64,000 nt of DNA. Source: Streptomyces cavernae. GTDB lineage: Bacteria > Actinomycetota > Actinomycetes > Streptomycetales > Streptomycetaceae. The notes below the pieces were generated by a model. The model was not told where the DNA came from and searched no databases. It was given only the letters and a program-made list of their open reading frames with translations. Shown here one piece after another: positions 24,798 through 34,923 of the stretch; position 1 is the stretch's first letter; every line of letters begins with the position of its first letter. A program made the translations under genes and the position numbers. The DNA lies in assembly GCF_004023625.1 (NCBI RefSeq), contig NZ_RPDJ01000001.1, forward strand, positions 124,001-188,000. Direction: 5' to 3'.

Positions 24798-25952
24798 ATG
24801 GTGAGTACGCTCGGCGTCGCCGTCGTGGGGTTCGGCTGGATGGGGCGGGTGCACGCCCAGGCCTACGCCCGTGTGCCGCACCATTTCCCGCAGCTGCCGG
24901 TGCGCACGGAACTGGTCTGCGTTGCCGACGAGGTGCCGGGCCGCGCCGAGGAGGCCGCCGGGCAGTACGGCTTCACCGCCGCGGTCCATGACTGGCGGGA
25001 GATCGCCGCCGATCCCCGCGTGCAGGCCGTGAGCATCGCCGCGCCGAACTTCCTGCACCGCGAGATCGGTGTCGCGATGGCGGAGGCGGGCAAGCACATC
25101 TGGATCGAGAAGCCCGTCGGCCTGACCGCCGCCGACGCCCGCGCGGTCGCCGACGCCGTCGCCAAGGCCGGCGTCCAGGGCGCCGTCGGCTTCAACTACC
25201 GCAACGCCCCGGCTGTGGCACACGCCCGCGAGCTGATCGCCTCCGGCGGGATCGGCACCGTCACCCATGTCCGCATCCGGCTGTTCAGCGACTACGCCGC
25301 CCACCCCGAAGGCGCCCTGACATGGCGGTACGAGCGCGAGCGCGGCGGCAGCGGCGTGCTGGGCGATCTCGCCTCGCACGGCGTGGACCTGGCGCGCTTC
25401 CTGCTCGGCGACATCGCCTCGCTCACCGCCGACACGGCCGTCTTCATCCCCGAGCGGGCCCGTCCCACCGGCGCCACCGCCGGCCACACCCGGGCCACCG
25501 GCGGTGAACTCGGCCCGGTGGAGAACGAGGACTACGTCAACTGCCTGCTGCGCTTCACCTCCGGCGCCCGGGGCGTCCTGGAGGCCTGCCGGGTCTCGGT
25601 GGGCGAGCAGAACAACTACGGCTTCGAGGTGCACGGCACCCAGGGCGCGGTCTTCTGGGACTTCCGGCGCATGGGCGAACTCGCCGTCAGCCGCGGCACG
25701 GCCTACCAGGACCAGGCCGTGAGCACGGTGTACGTCGGCCCCGGACACGGCGAGTACGCCGCCTTCCAGCCGGGCTCGGCCAACAGCATGGGCTACGACG
25801 ACCTGAAGGTCATCGAGGCGTACCTGTTCCTGCGCTCCATCGCCGAGAACACCGCTTACGGCGCCACGTTGGACGACGCCGTGCACAGCGCCGCCGCCCT
25901 GGACGCCATGACGCGCTCCGTCGAGCAGGGTACCTGGGTGCCCCTGGCATGA
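24798..25952 (+). CDS. Gfo/Idh/MocA-family oxidoreductase
   Basis: A 384-residue NAD(P)-dependent sugar or polyol dehydrogenase. The N-terminal Rossmann motif is VAVVGFGWMGRVHAQAY. The family's catalytic Lys motif is present as WIEKPVGLTAADARAV (EKP). The C-terminal alpha/beta domain has LGDLASHGVDLARFLLGD with a His expected near the active site. Members oxidise inositols, gluco- or galacto-sugars. ATG 24798 has AAGAAGGG upstream. It is divergent from a LacI repressor, whose operator overlaps its leader. An inositol dehydrogenase (iolG) role is possible because the iol genes begin 2.3 kb away and no other iolG is visible, but this is only inference. Confidence 0.88.
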   Translation: MVSTLGVAVVGFGWMGRVHAQAYARVPHHFPQLPVRTELVCVADEVPGRAEEAAGQYGFTAAVHDWREIAADPRVQAVSIAAPNFLHREIGVAMAEAGKHIWIEKPVGLTAADARAVADAVAKAGVQGAVGFNYRNAPAVAHARELIASGGIGTVTHVRIRLFSDYAAHPEGALTWRYERERGGSGVLGDLASHGVDLARFLLGDIASLTADTAVFIPERARPTGATAGHTRATGGELGPVENEDYVNCLLRFTSGARGVLEACRVSVGEQNNYGFEVHGTQGAVFWDFRRMGELAVSRGTAYQDQAVSTVYVGPGHGEYAAFQPGSANSMGYDDLKVIEAYLFLRSIAENTAYGATLDDAVHSAAALDAMTRSVEQGTWVPLA

Positions 25953-25982
25953 GCTGCCAGGTGCCCGGGACGCGTTCGCCGG

Positions 25983-26522
25983 CTACTCGCCGGTGAGCCC
26001 GTCCACCGACTCGCGGATCAGGTCGGCATGGCCGTTGTGCCGCGCGTACTCCTCGATGAGGTGGCACAGGATCCAGCGCAGGCTCGGCGTCCAGCCGTTG
26101 GCCCTGGCACGCCGGGCAGGTTGCTCGAGCCCGCCGGTGGCGAGGGCCTCCTCGACGAGGGAGCGTGAGCGGGCCACTGCCTCCCGCCACATCGTGTGCA
26201 GTTGGTCGGGGGTGTCCGCGGCGGCCGAGTGCCAGTCCCAGTCGGGATCCGCCTTCCAGTCCACGGTGTTCCACGGCGGCTGAGCCGCGCGCCCGTGCAG
26301 GACCTCGGAGAGCCACGAGTCCTCGACGTAGGCCAGGTGCTTGAGCATGCCGCCGAGCGTCATGGACGACACGCCGACGGTGGCCCGCAGGCCGTCCGCG
26401 TCCAGCCCTGCGCACTTCCAGGCCAACGTCGCCCGCTGGTAGTCCAGGAAACCGAGAAGTGTGGCTGTCTCGTCGGCGGCCGGGGGTGGCTCCGGGCGGC
26501 CGTGCTCGTCGATGTCGGGCAT
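25983..26522 (-). CDS. DinB-superfamily protein (DUF664 type)
   Basis: A 179-residue four-helix-bundle protein of the DinB/DUF664 group. The putative metal-binding histidines are in [15 protein letters not shown] and in [22 protein letters not shown], spaced as in this family. Actinobacterial relatives include mycothiol-dependent enzymes, but the specific reaction cannot be read from sequence. ATG 26522 (MPDIDEHG...) is preferred over 26555. The start faces the kinase gene across about 110 bp. Confidence 0.8.
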   Translation of the reverse strand: MPDIDEHGRPEPPPAADETATLLGFLDYQRATLAWKCAGLDADGLRATVGVSSMTLGGMLKHLAYVEDSWLSEVLHGRAAQPPWNTVDWKADPDWDWHSAAADTPDQLHTMWREAVARSRSLVEEALATGGLEQPARRARANGWTPSLRWILCHLIEEYARHNGHADLIRESVDGLTGE

Positions 26523-26634
26523 GGGTGGTGAGTCTAATGATGTGACCGTGGACATTCAGCCGGTTTTACGCGGGCGGACGGGGGCCGTGGAAAACTCCGT
26601 GTGCGCTGCCTCGGGCTGTCCCTGCTGTGACGTG

Positions 26635-27168
26635 GTGACGACTCGAGTGATCATTCTCAACGGCGGCTCCAGCTCCGGGAAGTCCGGGATCGCCCGGTGT
26701 CTGCAGGCGGTCCTGCCGGACCCCTGGCTGACCATCGGGACCGACACGCTTGTCGACGCCATGCCCGCGGCCATGCGGGCCTCGGACACGGGGATCGAGT
26801 TCGCCGCCGACGGCGAGGTGAGCGTCGGGCCGCGGTTCCGGGAGCTGGAGGCGGCGTGGATCGCCGGAGTCGCCGCGATGGCCCGGGCCGGTGCGCGGGT
26901 GATCGTCGACGAGGTCTTCCTCGGCGGTGCGGCGTCCCAGCGGCGGTGGCGGGAGGCGCTCCGCGGGCTGCGGGTGCTGTGGGTCGGCGTCCGGTGTGCG
27001 AGCGAGGTCGCCGCCGGCCGGGAGGTCGCGCGGGGCGACCGCGTCACCGGGATGGCCGCCGCACAGGCGGAGAAGGTGCACGTGGGAGTGGACTACGACC
27101 TCGAGGTGGACACGACCCACACCGAGGCCCTGCGGTGCGCGCGGGACATCGCCGCCCGCGTCGGGTGA
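26635..27168 (+). CDS. Chloramphenicol phosphotransferase-like (CPT) kinase
   Basis: A 177-residue P-loop kinase. The Walker A motif [16 protein letters not shown] is at the very N-terminus and is diagnostic of the CPT family, whose founder in S. venezuelae phosphorylates chloramphenicol. The likely catalytic Asp region is [12 protein letters not shown], and [12 protein letters not shown] acts as Walker B-like strand. The chain ends with [20 protein letters not shown] 26635 is chosen since homologous proteins start just before the P-loop; no clear ribosome site is present, so a longer form from 26542 or earlier cannot be excluded. Substrate unproven; resistance is only one option. Confidence 0.82.
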   Translation: MTTRVIILNGGSSSGKSGIARCLQAVLPDPWLTIGTDTLVDAMPAAMRASDTGIEFAADGEVSVGPRFRELEAAWIAGVAAMARAGARVIVDEVFLGGAASQRRWREALRGLRVLWVGVRCASEVAAGREVARGDRVTGMAAAQAEKVHVGVDYDLEVDTTHTEALRCARDIAARVG

Positions 27169-27201
27169 GCGGTGTCGGTGCGGCCGACGCTCGACTCATC
27201 G

Positions 27202-27263
27202 GTGCGACGGTGCGACGGTGCGACGGTGCGCGGTGCGACGGTGCGACGCAGCGCGGTGCGACG
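27202..27263. repeat. Octamer tandem repeat
   Basis: GTGCGACG recurs six times (27202, 27210, 27218, 27233, 27241, 27256) with short interruptions. The array fills the gap between the CPT-like gene and the convergent GntR gene. It has no obvious hairpin. Confidence 0.85.
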
Positions 27264-27294
27264 TGCGGCGGTGAGACGGAGTGACGGTCAATCC

Positions 27295-28050
27295 TCAGGG
27301 CCGTACGAGGAGTTGGAAGTCGAAGGCGTAGCGTGAGGCGCGGTAGATGTGCGTGCCGTATTCGACCGCGCGGCCCGTGTCGTCGTACGCCGTGCGCTGC
27401 ATGGTGAGCAGCGCCGCGCCCTCCGGTTCGCCGAGGCGCTCGGCCTCATCGGGAGTGGCGAGACGGGCGCTGATGGACTGACGGGCGCTGTGCAGCGTGA
27501 TGCCCGCACCGCGCATCATCCGGTACAGACCGGTCGACTCCAGCTGCTCCGTGTCGAGGTCCAGCAGGCCTTCCGGGACGTGGTTGGACAGGAACGCCAT
27601 GGGCTGGTCGTGGGTGAGGCGCAGCCGCTCGATGTGGTGCACCGGGTGCCCCTCGGCGATCCCCAGCGCTGCCGCGACCTCGGCGGGCGCGGGCCGGACC
27701 GCGTTGCGCAGCACCAGGGTGGTGGGGCTCTGGCCCGCGGCCTCCAGGTCGTCGTACAGGCTGCTGAGTTCCAGGGGTCTCTTGACCTGGCTGTGGACCA
27801 CCTGCGTGCCCACGCCGCGGCGGCGGACCAGCAGGCCCTTGTCGACGAGGGACTGGATGGCCTGGCGCACCGTGGGGCGGGACAGGCCGAGCCGCCCGGC
27901 GAGCTCGATCTCGTTGCCCAGCAGGCTACCGGGGCTCAGCACGCCGTGCTCGATCGCCGCCTCCAGCTGCTGCGCGAGCTGGTAGTAGAGCGGGACCGGG
28001 CTGCTGCGGTCGAGAGTGAAGTCGAGGCCCGTGGGCGCGGTGGTGGTCAC
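27295..28050 (-). CDS. iolR: GntR/HutC-type regulator, probable inositol repressor IolR
   Basis: A 251-residue regulator. The winged-helix domain is SSPVPLYYQLAQQLEAAIEHGVLSPGSLLGNEIELAGRLGLSRPTVRQAIQSLVDKGLLVRRRG. The C-terminal UTRA sensor domain follows, with HPVHHIERLRLTHDQPMAFLSNHVPEG and DDTGRAVEYGTHIYRASRYAF. Its position next to mmsA/iol genes, and a box fitting the IolR consensus both before its own gene and between the iol operons, support a role as the inositol repressor. The gene symbol is by context. GTG 28050 is chosen; ATG 28095 is possible and would lie next to the operator. Confidence 0.82.
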   Translation of the reverse strand: MTTTAPTGLDFTLDRSSPVPLYYQLAQQLEAAIEHGVLSPGSLLGNEIELAGRLGLSRPTVRQAIQSLVDKGLLVRRRGVGTQVVHSQVKRPLELSSLYDDLEAAGQSPTTLVLRNAVRPAPAEVAAALGIAEGHPVHHIERLRLTHDQPMAFLSNHVPEGLLDLDTEQLESTGLYRMMRGAGITLHSARQSISARLATPDEAERLGEPEGAALLTMQRTAYDDTGRAVEYGTHIYRASRYAFDFQLLVRP

Positions 28051-28098
28051 GGGGCGAGAGTAGCCGGTCGTCCGGTTGACAGGAACCCGTGTCATCAC

Positions 28099-28112
28099 AT
28101 TGTCCTGACAAT
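28099..28112. promoter_or_regulatory. Palindromic operator upstream of the GntR gene
   Basis: ATTGTC-CT-GACAAT is a perfect palindrome. Its core TGTCCTGACA fits the KGWCHTRACA motif reported for the Corynebacterium IolR regulator. It lies 49 nt from the GTG start and also faces the mmsA 3' end. Autoregulation is likely. Confidence 0.65.
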
Positions 28113-28181
28113 GATCGGAAACGCGGCCGGTGCGGAGTCCGTGCGGGACTCCGCACCGGCCGCCGTCCGACGTGGAAGCAT

Positions 28182-29675
<1,494 letters not shown>

Positions 29676-29804
29676 GGTGCGGGGGGCCTTTCGTAAAGGT
29701 GCGTGAGGGGGCGTGAGGGGGCCTGAAGGGGTGTCGGGGCCGTCGGCCGGCCGGTAACGGCCCGCCGCCGGTCGCCGAGCGCACAGCCAGTCACTGCGGG
29801 GGCC

Positions 29805-29860
29805 GGCCGGCGTCAGATGTGACTGGCCGACGCCGGAGGTGACAGGCCGGCGTCACAGAT
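29805..29860. repeat. Direct repeat across the iolD stop codon
   Basis: GGCCGGCGTCAGAT (29805-29818) and GGCCGGCGTCACAGAT (29845-29860) are direct copies 40 bp apart. The second contains the last iolD codons and stop on the reverse strand. This is a short 3'-end duplication like those at the YciO and LacI genes. Confidence 0.6.
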
Positions 29861-31739
29861 GCCGGCGGCGGTCGGCGACCTGGTGGTCGTAGCGTTCGCG
29901 GGCCTCGACGGCGGCCGCGCGGGTCGCTGTCTCGGCGACCGGCACGTCCCACCAGGCCGCGGCCGGGGGTGCGGTGGGCGTCGGGTCGGTCTCGACGTAC
30001 ACGCATGTCGGCCGGTCCGAGGCGCGGGCCGCGGCGACCGCGTCGCGCAGCTCCCGCACCGTCTTGGCGCGGATCACGTCCATGCCGAGGCTGGCCGCGT
30101 TCGCCGCGAGATCCACCGGCAGCGGGGCGCCGGTGAAGCTTCCGTCGGCGGCCCGGTAACGGTAGGCGGTGCCGAAGCGTTCGCCTCCCGTCTCCTGGGA
30201 GAGGCCGCCGATGGAGGCGTAGCCGTGGTTCTGGATCAGGACCAGGTTGACCGGCAGGCCCTCCTGGACCGCGGTGACGATCTCCGTCGGCATCATCAGG
30301 TAGGTGCCGTCGCCGACCAGCGACCACACCGGTGTGTCGGGTGCGGCGTGCTGGACGCCGATGCCGGCCGGGATCTCGTAGCCCATGCAGGAGTAGCCGT
30401 ACTCCAGGTGGTACTGGCGCGGCGAGCGGGCCCGCCACAGCTTGTGCAGATCGCCCGGGAGCGAGCCCGCCGCGTTGATGACCACGTCGTCGTCGCCCAC
30501 GACCGCGTCGAGGGCGCCCAGGACCTGGGTCTGGGTGGGCACGGCGTGCTCGTCGTCGGCCCGGTAGGCGGCTGCCACCACCTGGTCCCAGCGCTCTTTC
30601 CCGGCGCGGTACTCGGCCTCGTACGACGCCTCCACCCGGTGCCCGGCCAGTGCCTCGGTGAGCGCGGTGAGGCCCGCCCGGGCGTCGCAGACCACCGTCC
30701 GGGCCGCCAGCTTGTGGGCGTCGAACCCCGTCACGTTGAGGTTGACGAACCGGACGTCCGGGTTCTGGAAGAGCGTGTTGGAGGCGGTGGTGAAGTCGCT
30801 GTAGCGGGTGCCGACACCGACGATCAGATCGGCCGCGCGGGCGATGTCGTCGCAGACGGCGGTGCCGGTGTGGCCGATTCCGCCGAGATCGGCGGGGTGG
30901 TCGTGCCGCAGCGAGCCCTTGCCCGCCTGTGTGGAGGCGACGGGGATGCCGGTGGCGTCCACCAGCGCCTTGAGCGCATCCTCGGCCTCGCTGTGGTGCA
31001 CACCGCCGCCCGCGACGATCAGCGGGCGCTCCGCCGCGCGGATGGCGCGTACCGCCTCGGCGAGCTCCACCGGGTCGGGCGCGGGACGGCGTACGCGCCA
31101 CACGCGCGCGGCGAAGAATTCCTCCGGCCAGTCGTACGCCTCAGCCTGCACGTCCTGCGGCATCGCGAGGGTGACCGCGCCGGTCTCGGCCGGGTCGGTC
31201 AGCACCCGCATCGCGTTCAGCACGGACGGGATCAGCATCTCGGGGCGCGTGATCCGGTCGAAGTAGCGGGAGACCGGACGCAGGGTGTCGTTGACGGACA
31301 CATCGGCCTCGGTCGGGTGCTCAAGTTGCTGCAGCAGCGGGTCGGCGGGGCGCGTGGCGAAGTAGTCGCCGGGCAGCAGCAATACCGGCAGCCGGTTGAT
31401 GGTGGCGAGCGCGGCGCCGGTGACCAGGTTGGTGGCACCGGGGCCGATGGACGTGGTGACCGCCTGCGCGGAGAGCCGGTTCAGCTGGCGGGCGTAGCCG
31501 ACGGCGGCGTGCACCATGGCCTGCTCGTTGCGGCCCTGGTGGAACGGCATGGTGTCCTCGCCGGCCTGCAGCAGCGCCTGGCCGATCCCGGCGACGTTGC
31601 CGTGGCCGAAGATGCCCCAGGTGCCGGCGATCAACCGGTTGCGGACGCCGTCGCGCTCGGTGTACTGCGCGGAAAGGAATTGCACCAGCGCCTGGGCGAC
31701 GGTCAGACGCCTCGTTGGCTGGGGGGACTGGCGGCTCAT
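29853..31739 (-). CDS. iolD: 3D-(3,5/4)-trihydroxycyclohexane-1,2-dione acylhydrolase
   Basis: A 628-residue thiamine-diphosphate enzyme that opens the inositol ring after dehydration. N-terminal PYR domain: TWGIFGHGNVAGIGQAL...MPFHQGRNEQAMVHAAVGYAR...GPGATNL. The central domain includes IVAGGGVHHSEAEDALKALVDATGIPVASTQAGKG. The ThDP-binding GDG motif is LVGDGTYLMMPTEIVTAVQEGLPVNLVLIQNHG. Its length matches IolD. ATG 31739 has a short GAGG-type site. It lies 17 nt after iolB and before mmsA on the leftward operon. The final codons lie in a direct repeat. Confidence 0.93.
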   Translation of the reverse strand: MSRQSPQPTRRLTVAQALVQFLSAQYTERDGVRNRLIAGTWGIFGHGNVAGIGQALLQAGEDTMPFHQGRNEQAMVHAAVGYARQLNRLSAQAVTTSIGPGATNLVTGAALATINRLPVLLLPGDYFATRPADPLLQQLEHPTEADVSVNDTLRPVSRYFDRITRPEMLIPSVLNAMRVLTDPAETGAVTLAMPQDVQAEAYDWPEEFFAARVWRVRRPAPDPVELAEAVRAIRAAERPLIVAGGGVHHSEAEDALKALVDATGIPVASTQAGKGSLRHDHPADLGGIGHTGTAVCDDIARAADLIVGVGTRYSDFTTASNTLFQNPDVRFVNLNVTGFDAHKLAARTVVCDARAGLTALTEALAGHRVEASYEAEYRAGKERWDQVVAAAYRADDEHAVPTQTQVLGALDAVVGDDDVVINAAGSLPGDLHKLWRARSPRQYHLEYGYSCMGYEIPAGIGVQHAAPDTPVWSLVGDGTYLMMPTEIVTAVQEGLPVNLVLIQNHGYASIGGLSQETGGERFGTAYRYRAADGSFTGAPLPVDLAANAASLGMDVIRAKTVRELRDAVAAARASDRPTCVYVETDPTPTAPPAAAWWDVPVAETATRAAAVEARERYDHQVADRRRHL

Positions 31740-31756
31740 CGGGACCTCACTGGAGC

Positions 31757-32638
31757 TCACGGGGACGGGGCGTGGTAGAGCGGAAGACGGGCGTCGACCG
31801 GCTGCTCGGGCCAGGTGTCGCGGATCCAGCCGTGGTCCGGGTGGTCGCAGATCAGCCAGGCCCGGTCGGGATCGGGGCCGGCCATGACGTTGAGGTAGTA
31901 CATGTGGTGGCCGGGCACCGCCATGGAAGGGCCGTGCCAGCCGTCCGGGATGAGGACGACGTCCCCGTCGCGCACCTCCGCGAGCACATCCGTGTTGCCG
32001 CCCTGGCCGGACGGGGAGACCCGCTGGTAGCCGAGGCCGGGGGTGCCCTCGTGATCGGCGAACTCGAAGTAGTAGATCTCCTCCAGCTCGGACTCCTCGC
32101 CGGGCCGGTGCTCGTCGTGCTTGTGCGGTGGGAAGGAGGACCAGTTCCCGCCGGGCGTGATCACCTCGACGGCGATGAGCCTGTCGCACTCGAAGACGCC
32201 CGCCGCGCCGAAGTTGTTGACCTGGCGCGAGCAGCTGCCGGTGCCGCGCAGCTCCACCGGGACCGAGGAGGCCGGCCCGTAGCGGGCGGGCAGCCGGCGG
32301 GTGCAGCGGGCGCCGGTGAGGGCGAAACGGCCGCCGTCCTTCGCCGCGATGGAGACCTGGGCGTCGCGGGGCACGTACACGAAGTCGCTGACGCCGCTGA
32401 AGACGCTCGCGCGCCCCGCCAGGCGGAAGGTGTCACCGCCGACGGCGACAGAGCAGGAACCCGCGAGCGGCAGCACGATCCACTCGCTGTCGCCGGTGTC
32501 GAAGCTGTGCCAGCCGCCGGGCGGCAGGTCCAGCACCCGAAGGCTGGAGTAGCCCCAGCCGGCGGACTCGGGGGTCACGTTCACGGTGTAGGCGTCGCCC
32601 GTGGCCTTGCCCGCGGGCAGGTGGTGCGCAGTCGTCAT
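31757..32638 (-). CDS. iolB: 5-deoxy-glucuronate isomerase
   Basis: A 293-residue bicupin that converts 5-deoxy-glucuronate to 2-deoxy-5-keto-gluconate. Visible cupin metal ligands and signatures: SSFPPHKHDEHRPGEESELEEIYYFEF (HxH...E) and a late conserved His in VLIPDGWHGPSMAVPGHHMYYLNVMAGP. The N-terminal cupin starts near YSSLRVLDLPPGGWHSF. ATG 32638 has GAAGAAGGG upstream. It is third in the operon iolC - aldolase-like - iolB - iolD - mmsA; the 128-bp gap before it carries a 16-bp direct repeat. Confidence 0.93.
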   Translation of the reverse strand: MTTAHHLPAGKATGDAYTVNVTPESAGWGYSSLRVLDLPPGGWHSFDTGDSEWIVLPLAGSCSVAVGGDTFRLAGRASVFSGVSDFVYVPRDAQVSIAAKDGGRFALTGARCTRRLPARYGPASSVPVELRGTGSCSRQVNNFGAAGVFECDRLIAVEVITPGGNWSSFPPHKHDEHRPGEESELEEIYYFEFADHEGTPGLGYQRVSPSGQGGNTDVLAEVRDGDVVLIPDGWHGPSMAVPGHHMYYLNVMAGPDPDRAWLICDHPDHGWIRDTWPEQPVDARLPLYHAPSP

Positions 32639-32697
32639 GATGCCCTTCTTCGCAGCATGCGGTCTCCTGGCTGGAGGGTCGTAAGTGGCGTCTCGGA

Positions 32698-32756
32698 GGA
32701 AGTGGGTCCCAAGGGAAGTGGGTCCCAAGGGGCGCCCAAGGGAAGTGGGGTCCCAG
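32698..32756. repeat. 16-bp direct repeat between iolB and aldolase-like gene
   Basis: GGAAGTGGGTCCCAAG occurs twice head to tail (32698-32713, 32714-32729) and once more with an extra G (32741-32756). The repeat lies in the transcribed spacer inside the iol operon. Its centre GTGGGTCCCA is only weakly palindromic. Confidence 0.8.
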
Positions 32757-32766
32757 GGGAGGGGCC

Positions 32767-33645
32767 TCAGAGCAGGCCGACCGCGGTGTCCACCGCCGTC
32801 TCCACGCTGCCCTCGGCCGGATAGAGCAGCGAACGGCCCACGACCAGGCCCTGCACGGTGGGCAGCCGCAGCGCCTTGCGCCACTTCTCGTAAGCCGCCT
32901 CCTGGTCCCCGCCCACTTCGCCACCGAGCAGCACCACGGGCAGTGTCGACGCCTCCAGCACCCCGGCCATGTCGTCGGGGTCCGTGGTGACGGGCAGCTT
33001 GAGCCAGGTGTAGGCGGAGGTGCCGCCGAGGCCGGAGGCGATGGCGATGGACCGGGTGACGGCCTCGGCGCTCAGGTCGTTGCGGACCCTGCCCTCCACC
33101 CGGCGCGATATGAACGGCTCCACGAAGAGCGGGAGCCGGCGGGCCGCCATGTCGTCGACGGCGCGTGCCGTGGACTCCAGGGTCCGCAGGGAGCCCGGGT
33201 CGTCGTAGTCGATGCGCAGCAGCAGCTTCCCGGCGTCGAAGCGGAGCCGTTCGATGTCCTCGGCGCGGTGGCCGGTGAAGCGGTCGTCCATCTCGAAGGA
33301 CGCGCCGGCCAGCCCGCCGCGGTTCATGGAGCCCATGACAACCTTGTCGTCGAGGACGCCGAGGAGCAGCAGATCCTCCAGGATGTCCGCGGTGGCGAGC
33401 ACCCCGTCCACGCCGGGCCGGGACAGCGCGGTGCACAGGCGTTCCAGCAGATCGGCACGGTTCGCCATGGCCATGCGGCGGTCGCCGACACCGAGGGCGC
33501 CGCGGGCGGGGTGGTCGGCGGCCACGATCATCAGACGCCCGCTGTCGCCGACCAGCGGGCGGCGGACGCGGCGGGCGGCCGCTTCGGCGACGGCCTCGGG
33601 GTGCCGGGCGCGCACCGTGACGAGGTCGGGGATGCTGATGCTCAA
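32767..33645 (-). CDS. Cgl0159-type (beta/alpha)8 aldolase-like protein of the iol cluster
   Basis: A 292-residue TIM-barrel protein found in actinobacterial inositol clusters (Cgl0159 family). Recognisable stretches: LMIVAADHPARGALGVGDRRMAMANRADLLERL, DGVLATADILEDLLLLGVL, KLLLRIDYDDPGSLRTLE, LPLFVEPFISRR and LPVVLLGGEVGGDQ. By position it may replace IolJ, the class II aldolase cleaving 2-deoxy-5-keto-gluconate-6-phosphate; Lys residues such as in KLLLRIDYDD could act as Schiff base (inference). The start is an unusual TTG at 33645, decided by GGAG 7 nt upstream. It follows iolC by 30 nt. Confidence 0.8.
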   Translation of the reverse strand: MSISIPDLVTVRARHPEAVAEAAARRVRRPLVGDSGRLMIVAADHPARGALGVGDRRMAMANRADLLERLCTALSRPGVDGVLATADILEDLLLLGVLDDKVVMGSMNRGGLAGASFEMDDRFTGHRAEDIERLRFDAGKLLLRIDYDDPGSLRTLESTARAVDDMAARRLPLFVEPFISRRVEGRVRNDLSAEAVTRSIAIASGLGGTSAYTWLKLPVTTDPDDMAGVLEASTLPVVLLGGEVGGDQEAAYEKWRKALRLPTVQGLVVGRSLLYPAEGSVETAVDTAVGLL

Positions 33646-33675
33646 GACTTCGCTCCGTTCGGGGTGTGGCGTCCG

Positions 33676-34632
33676 TCAGCCGCGCGCGAGGAGGTCTTCG
33701 ACCTCGGACTCGGTCGGCATGGCGGAGGAGCAGGCGAGCCGGGAGGCGACGAGCGCGCCGGCCGCGTTGGCGTACCGCATGGTCTTCTCCAGGTCCCAGC
33801 CGGAGAGCAGACCGTGGCAGAGCGAGCCCCCGAAGGCGTCTCCCGCGCCGAGGCCGTTGACGACCTCCACCGGGACCGGGGGGACCTCGGCGGTGGTGCC
33901 GTCGCGGTGGACGGCGAGCACGCCCTTGGGGCCCTGCTTGACCACGGCCAGTTCCACGCCCGCGTCCAGCAGGGCCTCGGCGCAGGCCCGCGGTTCGCGT
34001 ACGCCGGTGGCGATCTCGCACTCGTCGAGGTTGCCGACGGCCACGGTGGCGTGGCTCAGGGCCTCGGTGTAGTACGGGCGGGCGGTGTCGGGGTCCGTCC
34101 AGAACATGGGCCGCCAGTCGAGGTCGAAGACGGTGGTGCCCGACTTGCCGCGCGCCTTCAGAGCCGCGAGGGTGGCCGAGCGGCTGGGCTCCTCGCTGAG
34201 GCCCGTTCCGGTGATCCAGAAGATCCGTGCGGAGCGGATGGCGAAGCAGTCCAGCTCGTCGGTGTTGATCTCCAGGTCAGGGGCCTTGGGCCGGCGGTAG
34301 AAGTACAGCGGGAAGTCGTCCGGCGGGAAGATCTCACAGAACGTGATGGGTGTCGGATAGGCATCCACCGAGGTCACGAAGCGGTCATCGACGCCGAACT
34401 CCCGGAGTGCCTGGTGTAGGAAGGTGCCGAAGGGGTCGTTGCCGGTGCGGGTGATCACCGCGCTGGCGCGGCCGAGACGCGCGGCTGCCACGGCGACGTT
34501 GGCCGCCGAGCCGCCGAGGAACTTTCCGAAGGACTCCACTTGTGGCAGCGGTACACCGGCTTGCAGCGGGTAAAGATCGACACCGATGCGTCCCATGGTG
34601 ATGAGATCAAAAGTTTCGGCGGGCTCACGCAT
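33676..34632 (-). CDS. iolC: 5-dehydro-2-deoxygluconokinase
   Basis: A 318-residue PfkB-family kinase that phosphorylates 2-deoxy-5-keto-gluconate. Signature 1 is GGSAANVAVAAARLG with GNDPFG following. Signature 2 includes VEVVNGLGAGDAFGGSLCHGLL, with the catalytic Asp in GAGDAF. The internal FDLDWRPMFW is typical of IolC. ATG 34632 has GGAG 8 nt upstream. It is the first gene of the leftward iol operon; its promoter shares an AT-rich intergenic region with the divergent transporter operon. Confidence 0.92.
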   Translation of the reverse strand: MREPAETFDLITMGRIGVDLYPLQAGVPLPQVESFGKFLGGSAANVAVAAARLGRASAVITRTGNDPFGTFLHQALREFGVDDRFVTSVDAYPTPITFCEIFPPDDFPLYFYRRPKAPDLEINTDELDCFAIRSARIFWITGTGLSEEPSRSATLAALKARGKSGTTVFDLDWRPMFWTDPDTARPYYTEALSHATVAVGNLDECEIATGVREPRACAEALLDAGVELAVVKQGPKGVLAVHRDGTTAEVPPVPVEVVNGLGAGDAFGGSLCHGLLSGWDLEKTMRYANAAGALVASRLACSSAMPTESEVEDLLARG

Positions 34633-34689
34633 GCGCGTCGCTCCTCATGCGGGGGAGTGCGGGCAACGAGGCGCCCGATGTCCACACAG

Positions 34690-34800
34690 GTGTAGGCCTC
34701 CCAGCGAGCCCATGTCAAGGCTTTGTACTTACATTAGGACTAGCAAGTGAAATGATGTCTTAACAAAGTATTGACAGGTGGGTATCGCAGGGACTTGTAT
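34690..34800. promoter_or_regulatory. Divergent inositol promoter region with IolR-type box
   Basis: This is an AT-rich island in GC-rich DNA. Leftward promoter: TTGACA (reverse strand, 34713-34718), 17-bp spacer, CTACAC (34690-34695). Rightward: TTGACA (34771-34776) with TTGTAT about 18 bp on (34795-34800). TGTCTTAACA (34756-34765) fits the KGWCHTRACA IolR motif in full, and the palindrome TGTA-CT-TACA (34724-34733) is close by. GntR control of both operons is likely. Confidence 0.6.
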
Positions 34801-34923
34801 CCCGTCCCAGCGAAACAGCCGGATCACGGCGCAGAACCCGGGTTTCGACCCGGGCTCTTCCAGGCCCGGGCCCGACCGCCCGGCTCAGTTCCCTCTCCCG
34901 TCGCACAGTGAGGTGCAGGCAAG

